Source: Entomortierella parvispora (lineage: Eukaryota > Mortierellomycota > Mortierellomycetes > Mortierellales > Mortierellaceae). From it: a DNA stretch of 64,000 nucleotides. Positions within the stretch are counted from its first letter, which is position 1. The number at the start of each line of letters is the position of its first letter. Made by a program: the position numbers and the translations under genes. Shown piece by piece: positions 35,236 to 45,086 of this stretch. Under the pieces are notes generated by a model. That model was not told where the DNA came from and did no database searches. It was given only the letters and a program-made list of their open reading frames with translations. The DNA is taken from NCBI GenBank assembly GCA_963573315.1, contig OY752149.1, positions 496,001 to 560,000 of the forward strand. Reading direction: 5' to 3'.

Positions 35236-37098
35236 ATGCTCGCGAAAGCAGCCCTTTTGGCACTGACCGCCGCCCTGGCGCTGTAGGTCGCTGTTCCAAG
35301 TGTTGCATCATCCATCCCAGTTGTTAGCAACGATACGCCACCCTCCGCAGCCGAAAAGTCCAAGACCCCCGCCTATTTTCTCCTTGATTCTCTTCACAGA
35401 GACCACGTCCAGTCCACGGAGGACTTAATGTCGGAAATGCATCTTCTTGCACTCCTCACTGACATGCAGGAGAGGTACAGGTACCCCACAGGGTATAAAC
35501 AGCCTCCCTACACGTACGGCAATAGTATTGATCGTTGGGGTGACGAAGACGATAGCCAAGACGTCGACATTAAATGTGTCCAGTCTCAGAAATCAGACGA
35601 TGTGCAACATCCCTTCATTGTAGTCACCAACGAAAAAGGGACTCTTTTGGACCCTCAGGAACCGTCATGCGGTACCAAGAAAGAGCGGACCATTGGCGTT
35701 GGCATTGGTAAGCTGTGTTGCAGGTCATTGCTCTTTATTCTCCGCTCGTCTCTTTCTCATACGTCCCCTTTTGTTCATTTGCAGACCTAAGAGAGAAAAC
35801 GTTCTCAGTTGGATTTGTCAATGATGACGGCAGGCCCGAATTGATTCCTAACGAATATGGACAGTTATACCACATGGCGAATGTCCGATTCTTGGGCGAC
35901 TCTCATCGTGCCCACATCTGTTTCTCTGCTGCGAACAAAGATAACGGCACCAAACATGATGGTTACGAACCGAAGAGTCTGGTTGACCTTTCCAAGCTCC
36001 AGAACAATGACACGTACAAGGCTTACCCCAAGGGCCGCTGCATTGGATTACACGATGCGGTGTCGGGGAAGACGGCCACTGAGGTAGAGACTGATATCAT
36101 CGCTGTATTGATGCAGCATGCTGTGGACCTGGTCGAGGCACACACCGGGAAACGAGTCAGCTTCATCAATGTCACCTACCCTAAAAAGATTCTGAAATAC
36201 GGGCCTCGAGGACAGCTGTTTTTGAAAGGAACAATATTTGATACTAGACGAGAAAAGGCGATAAGAATGGCGGCTGTGGCAAGACTGCCGGAATCTATAA
36301 GAGTGGACGACTCTACCGAGATCTTGGCGCTGATGGCGGGTCATATCTCGTTTTTCGAGTCGCATCTCCAGCCGAATCCCGATGTCCCAGAGGGAGATCC
36401 TGTTTTCTTGTCTCAGATGATGCTCATGTATAACCTGAGGGACTCTTCCGAGGATTTAGTCGTGATGCGGTACACCAAGGGTTATCATGGCTCATACCAC
36501 CTCGATTTCATGGCTGGGTATCTTCCCAACGACGGCAACATCCACGAGAAATTCTCGCAATACCTCCGCAAGTTTATTCTGGACCGTTTCAACCTTGGCG
36601 TCGGAGCCAGTGGAAATGACAGGAGCCATAAGGATACCATCAAGCAAGAGATTTCGGCGCTTTTCGATGTCACGACGGAGACGCGTCTGGGCGATGAAAA
36701 CCATAAGCTCACGTTCCAGATCGCCGATGACTCTTATGTGACCATTACTGCCAAAGACTACATGGAGTGCAAGATGAAATTCATGAAAGAGCGCCTTGGC
36801 GAGTCGGTTCCACGCGTCCTCGAAGATGCCGTCCTTGTGGACAACAGTACAATTGATCATTTGATCGTTGCCGATGCTTCGAGTTTCCAGACAGTGTCGA
36901 CAGTTGTGTTGGAAAACATTGTCTTTGGAAGACGGAGCCATAAGAAGGCCGTGTCAGAGGTTGACCCGCTGAAGACGATCGCTCTAGGTACGTATTTGAA
37001 CAGCAAAGGTTCTCTCTTCTTCTGTGCATGATAGGTATTCAATTGACAGAGCCTTTCTCTAATATCACACATTAGGTATCGCAAGCTGGTCTGGTTAA
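35236..37098 (+). pseudogene. Degenerate secreted Hsp70-like nucleotide-binding domain, broken by in-frame TAG
   Basis: Three exons keep phase: 35236-35707, 35785-36987 and 37076-37098. A signal-peptide-like start (MLAKAALLALTAALAL) is interrupted by TAG at 35284-35286, after which the same frame stays open for about 550 codons. The body aligns by eye with the Hsp70 ATPase domain: IGVGIDLREKTFSVGF replaces the IGIDLGTTYS phosphate loop, ETDIIAVLMQHAVDLVEAHT and VSFINVTYPKK match the next blocks, and DTRREKAIRMAAVA the helix after them. TIDHLIVADASSFQ replaces the VGGSTRIP loop, and DPLKTIALGIASWSG is the domain end. ATP-contacting glycines are gone, and no substrate-binding domain or ER-retention signal follows. 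Either a pseudogene, a sequencing error at the stop, or a repurposed non-ATPase protein translated from a later ATG (35428). Confidence 0.65.
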
Positions 37099-38921
37099 TT
37101 GACCAAAGTGGCGATCCTAGGGGCCCAGAGTTGATACGATGCTATTTGCTTAGACAGGGGGGATGAGCCTTTCTTCTCTGCCTTTGCCAACTTCATTCCG
37201 TGGATGATTTCTCTCCCCTCTGGGATAGAGGTGATTGTCATCATTGTTTTCTTCTGAAGAGTAGAGGGAGGATACGTGCAAAAACTCTATGAATGAAAAG
37301 CAAAAGATTCTCACTTGATAACTCTTGTCAACTCATTGCGTATGGACATTCGATCGACGTTTTGGAACGGCACCTTGGCATCGATGTGCGCGTTCAGATG
37401 TGGATACTCAATGGCACAGAAGGATCACCGATCCTAAAATGGGCCTGTGGCTGTCCTTAAAAATGGATGGTCAGATTTCGGCCGAAATTCGGTTCAAGGA
37501 CATCGATGTCTGATAACACGAGCTCGAGCTCCAAGCTCAAGGGTAGGACGACGAATTGAGGATACGAGAAGATCCTACAGTTACCGCTGAAAAGGCTGTC
37601 AACTGAGCAGGCTGCACTTAGAGGTGAACCCAAAACAATTGACGGTTGTTGCTTCACAGTGTACAATCAACATAGAGCGGCCTTTCCCCTTCCCTTGTCC
37701 ACTCTCAAGTCTCGCCCGCGGCCTTGTTGTCTCAAGTAAGAGATTAGCTATACCATCAACAACCTTGTCCCTCCACAACTGCCCACTAGAGTTTTCGACC
37801 ATTGGCTTAAAAAAATGACAGGTCAGTATTCTAGCGCTGTCAAGTATCAGATCACCGCTTTACAGTCGAAGCCGGAGGACTGAACACGGATACATTCTAC
37901 AGGAGTTGTCTTGCTGAGTCAAATATGAGCCGCCATTTGCATGCGCAATTGTCGTGTGGTACCTCTTCAAAAGGGAGAGAAACTCTACTGACGCAAACAA
38001 AAGAAAGAGGAGCAAGCTCGGCAAACAGACAAAACAAACCTGTTCTTCGCCTTTGCATCTCTGTCAAAGGTCCCTAGTCGGAAAAACAATTTGAATGATC
38101 AACAAAAGAAAGGGTGGCCTTCGAGCGCAACAAAGTGGAGCCGTCAGATCCAGCCGCCTGGTCCTCTTCACAAAGTTGTGACCAGAAAGGTGAGCAAACA
38201 AAGAAGGAACATTAAAAGGTGGAACTTTCGCCCACAGATTGACAGATTGGTGGCACGAAACGACCACTGTGCGCTCTCGGCGCTCTCTTCCCGATTCCAA
38301 TACCACCGATTCTCCAATGGACAGCTGGCTCCAGCTCCCAAAAGTCTCTCTCACATGCTGTTGCTGTTTGCTTCAATGTGTGGCTCCAGAAAGATCCCTC
38401 ATGCAGACCCTGGCAATGCAAGAGAGCAAAGGGGGGGGGGATCTGAGGTCTTGTCCGTTGAACACGCGCTTCTCGAAACAAGGGGCGACAAGGCCCTTTC
38501 GGCGATCTGCTTGGTTATCCTAAGATGTAATATGTCAAGCAGAAGGCGATCCGAGAGTCTCGAGCCTGCCGACATTTGGCCAACATTGACAAGACAAAAC
38601 CTTTTTTTTTTTTTGTAAACACGGACACCTCGTGAGTGCTCTCAGACACGCAGAGTCTACGAGACTCTGAACTTTCTCCCTCCTTCAAAGAGATGTAAAC
38701 TAGGCAAGGTTGGTAGAGCAATACCCCTCGTCCTCTTCCTCCTGAGGCCTTATGGTAGACATTGACAATCTCCAAGCAGCAACAACCATCACCGAAAGTT
38801 CTTGTTATAAAAGGAGGCCTGGGCATTTTTTTTCAGTGATCCTTGTTTTTCAATTGACCACCGCCACGACCCCCACCCTGCCCCCTCTGTTCTCTCATCA
38901 TCCAACTCCCTCACCAACAAG
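37099..38921. other. Intergenic region after the Hsp70-like gene
   Basis: About 1.8 kb. A 62-codon ORF at 37325-37513 ends with WLSLKMDGQISAEIRFKDIDV; this might be the remnant of a lost 3' part of the Hsp70-like gene but I cannot support it. The remainder has no gene. A TATA box at 38806 belongs to the next gene. Confidence 0.4.
38806..38813 (+). promoter_or_regulatory. TATA box of second tetraspan gene
   Basis: TATAAAAG, 109 bp upstream of the ATG at 38922. The paralogue at 13658 has the same octamer upstream. Confidence 0.6.
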
Positions 38922-39512
38922 ATGCAGGCCACCACCGTCCGCTACTTTGCCGGCCTTATCGCCTTCTTGTCCTTTGTCCTATTCGGCCTTGACATCGCCC
39001 GTATTTGCTTCGACACTGCCGAGAAAAAGTCAAAGAATACGGTCCTGGTCTTTGTCACAGACTGTCTCGGTCTCGTCGCTTACGTCTACCTGACCTGGAG
39101 AATGAACGCGACTAAAAAGCAACATCGATTCGTGACAATTGTCTGTCGTATTCTGTTTTTTGCCTTGGTCTTGATTGCACCCATCCTCGAACTTCGGGAT
39201 GCCCATACTTTGAACAACATTCTCAACTCGGACGGACCTGTGGCCTTTGAGGACCCCAGCTTTGTCGGTTGGCTCGATGACGATCTCGGACGTTACTGCT
39301 GGGGTGCTGTCCGCCCAGCCTTGGAGATGGCCGATCCGACTCAAGACATCCATAGCGCCTGCATTGCTTTGAAGACTAGAACCATCTTGAGCTTTATCTT
39401 GGCCTTCTTCGTCCTGGTCGAACTCGCCCTGTACAAGAAATCGAATGTCGGAACTGAAGGTTGGGTGCAAGAACGCGCGTCCTACACCAGCGATAAGAAG
39501 TCTGATGTTTAA
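38922..39512 (+). CDS. Tetraspan membrane protein, paralogue of 13005-13658
   Basis: Single exon, 196 residues. Four hydrophobic segments: YFAGLIAFLSFVLFGLDIAR; VLVFVTDCLGLVAYVYLTW; TIVCRILFFALVLIAPILEL; and ILSFILAFFVLVELALY. A loop of about 80 residues between helices 3 and 4 contains two Cys (RYCWG, HSACIALK) that could form a disulfide. The tail SNVGTEGWVQERAS matches that of the tetraspan gene at 13005. The general plan resembles MARVEL or SUR7-type proteins, but no diagnostic motif is seen. Function unknown. Confidence 0.75.
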   Translation: MQATTVRYFAGLIAFLSFVLFGLDIARICFDTAEKKSKNTVLVFVTDCLGLVAYVYLTWRMNATKKQHRFVTIVCRILFFALVLIAPILELRDAHTLNNILNSDGPVAFEDPSFVGWLDDDLGRYCWGAVRPALEMADPTQDIHSACIALKTRTILSFILAFFVLVELALYKKSNVGTEGWVQERASYTSDKKSDV

Positions 39513-39933
39513 GGATAACAAATCTCCTTCATCCGTTTCAAACTCGGCAAAGGAATGTGGCTGCCTTCGAAAGGTTGGGGGTGTTATAGCCGACAATCTG
39601 TAGTGTATCTCCTTCCTCTGCTCAACTCAACTTATGAAATAATATTGATACTTTTTTACCCCGAAAAAAGTGAGTTGGTGTGGGGCAGGGGAAGTTGTCC
39701 GCACATTCATGTCCAGGAGATAATGAACACTTGTCTGGCCATGTCAGCAGTGCCGAGTGTTTTTATTACCTATCAACTCTTAATGACATAGGGGAGCTTG
39801 ATATATACACGCCATTTATTTTCTAGTATGACTCAAAACTTTTTTCTAGTGCTTGCACATAGGTAGAGATGTAAGAGGATCGCTCAAACGGTGAAGGGAA
39901 ATAAATATAACCATAGAATAAAAACGACCTCAT
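39513..39933. other. Convergent intergenic region
   Basis: 421 bp between converging stop codons, AT-rich toward 39800-39920, as expected for 3' ends. No gene. Confidence 0.5.
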
Positions 39934-42305
39934 TCAGGAATCAATCGCATCCCAATTATGTGTCGTAGGATCCACGACCTCGCCCCGCTTGAACGCCCCT
40001 CCATCCTTTTGCGCGATCCTGTCAATGTCGACATAGCCGTTCGAGAGGATTGATTCCCGACGCGACAACGTGTTGACCGGAGCTCCAAACAAACAACTCT
40101 CGCCGAAATCCCACACGGCATCCTTGGGCTCCAACTGTATTTGATCCCTGGATTTCAATCCCAAATCCCTGAGAATCTGCTGTATCTGCTCGGGGTTGTT
40201 GGTGTTACGCTCACGATGCTTCTGATGTCCGCCACCAGTCATCCAATAGCCGAACTCTAGGTACCGGTAAACACCAGAGTTCTTGTTTCGGTACAATCCA
40301 CCATTCCACCACAGTGGGCGTCCCAAGTGGTCCTCATGCAATTGAGCTCCACAGACGGATTTATCGTTGTCTGTTCGTAGTTCTCCAATCACGCCTCCAT
40401 AGTTGCGCATGAACGCGTAGGGTTCCTGAATCATCTCGAATCCGCTCCAGAACGTCTCCTTATCGCCGTGGAAGACTCTGTAAGAGACAAGGTCGCGTTC
40501 CCATTTGCCATTCATCTTACAAGTCGCCAACATTCCCAGGAACCGAGTCTTCTTGTTGATCAAAACTACACCGGACTCTTGCTCATGCATCGAGATCATT
40601 CTGTAAAGACGAGAGCTTGGGGGGAAGGACGATACAATAGGTGTGACCGATTTGAGCCAGTTCATAATCTGATCTTGTCCTTCAAAGAGAGTTCTGTCGT
40701 AGAAGAAGAGGGCTCCCGTTGCCTTGTATCCTGGATCGTCAAAGAGCATGGCCGGGTCCTAAGGAGAGTGAAAACGAAAGGATGTACCTGAATGTTAGTC
40801 TGGCAACACAAAGAATAGATATACAACAAATATAGATGCCGGGACTTGACTACATGCAACGGACCTGCAAGAAGTAGGCGTCCGCATCTACAAACATGAC
40901 TTCCTCAAACGATGAAGCCAGCATTGCAAAAGGCTTGATGGCCCATCCTCCGAGCTTCATGTAATCATTGTCCAAGATCTGAGTCACATCGACGACTTCA
41001 ATGTCCTTCGCCAACTTTCGCAAATAGGTTTGTCTCTCTGGAGAAAGATCATAGTCGCCCATGTGGAAAATCTGAATGGGCAGCGTGGACTTGAGTCGGT
41101 TTCGGATTGCCTGGATCGAAGTCACCACGAACTCAAACTGGTTGTTGCCGGCACAAAAGACGAGACCACGGCCTTTATACGAGCGCATGAGCGAGAACGA
41201 GGTCTGGCGAGCATAGTGCAGCCAGGGGAACAAGCGCTTTTCCAATCGAAGGAAGAAATCAATCTCAGGACGAGTCCTGGCCATCTCCAACAGAGTTCTT
41301 TCCCGTTCCCGATCTCGTCCAGAGAGGTTCTCGTAGATAGGTCGAACATGGTGCCAGAGTGATTTGTATAGCTTTTCAGCTCTTGCGAGCTCGGCCATGT
41401 TGATGCGCTCGGGCTTTCCTTCCAAGTTCTCATTCTTGCTGTATTCCTGCTTTAACATCTGCAACTTGAGAGCAAAGCCCACTGTAGTGTCCAGAAGTTC
41501 AGTATCCTCCTGTGTCCATGGTGGGAGGTCCTGTGGAATGGCTACGTCATGAGTTTCGAGGAGACTGGCAGGGACCTAGGAGGTACAGGAAGTTCTCGAT
41601 ATGTTAATATAACATGACAAAGTAAAAAAAAGGGAATGTGGCCGTCATCGTCCGAGCTCGCTCTCTTCCCTCTTATCGATCATCCATGGTCCTGTACTCC
41701 ATGGTAGGCGAGGAGTTTTCCATTGAAATAGAGGGTCCAGGCAAAAGTTATCGGGTGCTCTCAAATTGTGCAGCAAACTGCTGAGACGATGTCGAGAACC
41801 TCTTTCCCTCTGCTTTGTCGAGGCGATGGCCAGACTACAGGAAGCACCCTCGCCCTCGACTTGTGCTCTGTGATTTACGCCAGCTCTCGATGTCTGTATC
41901 CCAGAGTATCCTTGGTACGCAGCGCTTGGCATACAGTTTCCTGGTGTGCTTTGCCCGTGCCAAAGTCGAGGGGAAATGATGGGGATGGAGGAATAGCGGA
42001 AGACCGACTGCATGATGATGACAGCAACAACCACGACAACGACAATAGACAATGGCCTGTGTTGTCATAGGCTGAAAACCATTGGTTACCTTGAAAGACG
42101 GGACAGGGGCACGCTGTCTGTTCTCCCTGCGACCCTCGAACGAGTCGGGGGCCGGGGTGTATCTATTGTTGCTGCTGCTCCCGCTGTCAAAGTCCTCGTC
42201 TCTGCGGAACGATGGCTGTAACTGCAGGCTGAATGCAATCAGAAACAGGACGATCATCAGGCTGATGGCCAGCTTGACCACGGGTGACCGTGGAAGAGAT
42301 ATCAT
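39934..42305 (-). CDS. GT71-type alpha-1,3-mannosyltransferase (Mnn1 family)
   Basis: Type II membrane protein. Exon 1 (42305-42090) encodes a short tail, one helix (VVKLAISLMIVLFLIAFSL) and a stem start. Exons 41575-40865 and 40758-39934 carry the catalytic domain: PPWTQEDTELLDTTVGFALK, GRGLVFCAGNNQFEFVVTSI, the metal-binding DxD in EVMFVDADAYFLQDP, then GALFFYDRTLFEG and QESGVVLINK. These match Mnn1-like Golgi transferases, which add alpha-1,3-mannose to N- or O-glycans of wall mannoproteins. A middle exon (42007-41879) fits in phase but is tentative; with it the protein has 626 residues, without it 583. The 3' end converges on the tetraspan gene. An in-frame ATG 23 codons further upstream is possible. 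Confidence 0.88.
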
Positions 42306-43246
42306 GCCGTTGAGATGGTTGCTCTGAAAGAAGGTGGGGAAAGGAGAGGGAGGGAAGGTAAACCACCGCCGCAAGGGAATGAAAGGAGGCGATGGGGCGG
42401 AAGAAGGAAGAGGGGAAGGAAGGAAGGAAAGACGTGAGATGGAATGGATGGGCTAATTGATGAAAAGGATGAAGTGAAGGAGGAAAGGAAAGAGAGCGCG
42501 AGGGAGAGCAGAGACACAAGGAAAAAAGAAAAAGCACTGCCGGCACCGGATGCCTCGAAGGACAGGGAGGGAGGACAACGGCAGAGGGCGCTTGTTTGTT
42601 TGGCCCAGTTTGCGACAGTGATCCCTTTGTTCTCGTTCCTCTCCTTCTTGTTACTCTCTTTCTTGCTCTTGTCATCATCGTTCTTCGTTCTTGTTCACCA
42701 TGGCGGTTGCTTGACAGTATTTTTCTTGATGTGTGCAAAACAAGGTCCTCTTGTAGAGTTTCGTAGCCCGCCCCTTCTGTGGTTGGAGAGGGAGGAACAC
42801 ACAGACCCAGCAAGACATTGTTGCTTGACCAAATGTTTCCTTCCTCCCCTTCCGTTTTCCATCGTCCGTTGCAACAGCAAGAGACAAAAATAATAGAAAC
42901 AACCCCAGTGCGAGTTAGAATCCTGACGTACCACTTCTTTTTCAAGACGGGTGTCACTCACCACTCTACACCATTCCTCCAGTTTATCGCTTCAAAAGGT
43001 AAACAAACAAGTTATCGACTTTAAGAGAAACCACGGTTATCAAATAAGATGAAGAACTAGAGAAGGAAGGGGAAAAGTACATTGGTATCGATCTGGAGTG
43101 AGAGTCACTGCAAAAAAAGAAAAAAAAACATGAATGCAGCTGGGATCTGGGGAGGGAGAGAGACAGAAAGAGAGGAGACTACAGTAAAAAGTAGAGAAGA
43201 GGGAGGCAAGTATGATAGGGGTGACTGGCCGTTCACTGTCTCCGAA
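42306..43246. other. Intergenic region upstream of GT71 gene
   Basis: 941 bp holding the promoter of the mannosyltransferase and the 3' flank of the bHLH gene. Purine-rich repeats (GGAAGGAAGG) at 42410-42500 lie just upstream of the start. The long overlapping ORFs here are low-complexity and not supported. Confidence 0.45.
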
Positions 43247-44268
43247 CTACTCTGTGCGTTGTTTCTTGGTTTGGTGCTCAGAATCATCTGCCTCCTTTTC
43301 CTTTTGAAGTTCATCCACCTTTTGGCGAAGTTCATCAAGTTCGTTCTTCAAGAACTCGTGCTGAAGGTGCAGACTCTGGTACGTGGCCTCGGCCACCTCC
43401 TTCTCCAAAACATGTTTCTTGAGCTCAAATCGGATCGAGTCCACCGTATTTGCGTCAGCTGTCATCTTTTCGTTGGCTTCCTGAAGAGACTGAATGTACT
43501 TTGCAGCTTGACGCAAAATCGAGCCCTTGTTCTTATCACAGTTCGGGACGACTTTAGTCAACTCTGTAATTCCTTCGTTGATAGTCTCTCTGCGCCGGCG
43601 CTCAACTTCCTTGTGATTATCGCGACGCAATTTGTGCCACTCTTCTGTGCCTGGTGCAGGTTTCACCTGTGGCGATACAGGGCTATAGATAAAAAGAGTC
43701 GCGTTAATGCCTGATCACACAGATACCCCGTCTGAGTAGGAGCATGCCGCGTTTCTTCTAGAAGATGCACCTACGCAGCAGGGCTGGGATTGATAGCCAC
43801 AGTGGCAAGAGTGCTGGCCTCGGCGGCGGCAAGATGCTGGAGAACCTGTTGGTGTTGCTCCGCTTCCGAAACCACGGCGTGAACTTCGGGATGGTGATGG
43901 ACACCTTGTTGCTGTTGTGCCCCTTGCTCCATTTGCTGTCGATGTTGCTCTGCAATTCTATCAAGATCCTCCTGATCCTTTTGCTGTTGTTGTTCATTAA
44001 AATGGGTCGTGTCCTCCAATGGAGTTCCAACTGCAGCGGCCGCTGCCGCTGCCTGAGCAGTGTGCTGTGCAATGGCAGCCGTGAAGGACTCCGATCCTGC
44101 TATCGAGTTGGTCTAAAAGATATAGTGCATATGTTAGTCCTACACTTCCTTCAAGCTGCTACCCTGTAAGGTCATGGGTGGAAGTTGCGAGTCGCGTTTT
44201 TTTGCGTACCAACGTGTTCAAAACCTCCTGCACATCGTGGTTCGAGGTAACATCATGATTCGAAGCCA
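43247..44268 (-). CDS. CBF1: Cbf1-like bHLH-leucine zipper transcription factor
   Basis: Three exons in phase (44268-44224, 44112-43775, 43682-43247), 272 residues. The N-terminal half is Ala/Gln/His-rich. Exon 3 has the DNA-binding domain: EEWHKLRRDNHKEVERRRRE, then ETINEGITELTKVVPNCDKN, loop, and KGSILRQAAKYIQSLQEANE, followed by a leucine zipper-like coiled coil to the end. The basic region HKEVERRRRETIN has the His/Glu/Arg contacts for CACGTG and is nearly that of Cbf1. In yeasts Cbf1 binds TCACRTG at centromeres and at sulfur-assimilation genes with Met4/Met28. The next gene upstream, on the opposite strand, is a sulfite oxidase, and the shared promoter has this site. The first donor (GAG/GTTTGA) is weak; reading on would hit a stop. 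Confidence 0.88.
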
Positions 44269-45086
44269 TGGTAACTGAATGCAAGCAAGATAACGCGTTT
44301 CCTTTTTGTCGAGTTGATTGAATCTACTGAATCATGTTTTTTTGTTGCATTTGGTCACAGAGGATGACGAAATTAGAGCGACGAAGGGTCAATAATGGGC
44401 GCTTGAATGAAGCTAATGGGTTCAATTATCACCAAAACGTTGAACTTGGAGACTCTGCGGGAGACGAGCAGCTTACTTACGTTCAAGATGCGTGTTGCAG
44501 ACGAGGTTGGGGGGAGGAAGGAAAGGACGAAGTGCAATGGGAGGCGCGGATGGACTCAGTCTGAATTTCTCAAAGGCCGTGTTTATCACCTGACACGTCA
44601 CCCCGTGACCTGCGCCACCAAATAGTCACGTGATTCGATGGCCTGGTGGAATGGATTCGCCAGAGCCAGACTCTGGAGCGAGTCTGGAGGTGTGGACCTG
44701 GAGGACGTGGAGTGTTCCGCCAGACGTATCAAGCTGCCCAGGGATATTGCTGTGATAGCGTCTTAAGGACCGTGAATGTTACCGCCGTATCACCGTGGGG
44801 TCCCATGGGTGAGTGCACGACTTGGGAGAGTGACTCAAACAGGCTTCGAGCCTTGGAGCTTCGTGCAGGGAGAAGACGAGGAGTGGCACATGGACACTTG
44901 TTTGCTTCTTTCCACTTTTTCTTTCTACTTCCTTCTCTTCTTCTCATTCACTCTTACTTTTTCCAGCTCCCTCATCTCTCATTTCCCTTGCCTCATCTCA
45001 TCTTGTTTTCCGCTCATTTGTTCTTCTTGTTGACAGCACGCAGTCTTAACACCAGGCACAACTCCTCAAACACAGCGCCCAGCCTC
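44269..45086. promoter_or_regulatory. Shared divergent promoter of CBF1-like and sulfite oxidase genes
   Basis: 818 bp between the two start codons. It contains a perfect TCACGTGA palindrome at 44626-44633 and an imperfect TGACACGTCA palindrome at 44591-44600 nearby. The 45000 side is C/T-rich, probably the sulfite oxidase leader. Confidence 0.6.
44626..44633. promoter_or_regulatory. Candidate Cbf1 binding site (TCACGTGA)
   Basis: GTCACGTG at 44625-44632 matches the CDEI consensus RTCACRTG read on either strand. It is 357 bp from the bHLH start and 453 bp from the sulfite oxidase start. Confidence 0.65.

Noticed and set aside
35284-35286. The TAG as a recoded amino acid or as part of an intron
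   Set aside because: No spliceable GT-AG intron around it keeps the frame, and there is no sign of TAG recoding in other genes here, all of which use TAG, TAA and TGA normally.
37325-37513. 62-codon ORF as a lost substrate-binding domain of the Hsp70-like gene
   Set aside because: Only a faint resemblance to a beta-strand repeat; no phase-compatible link to the upstream exons.
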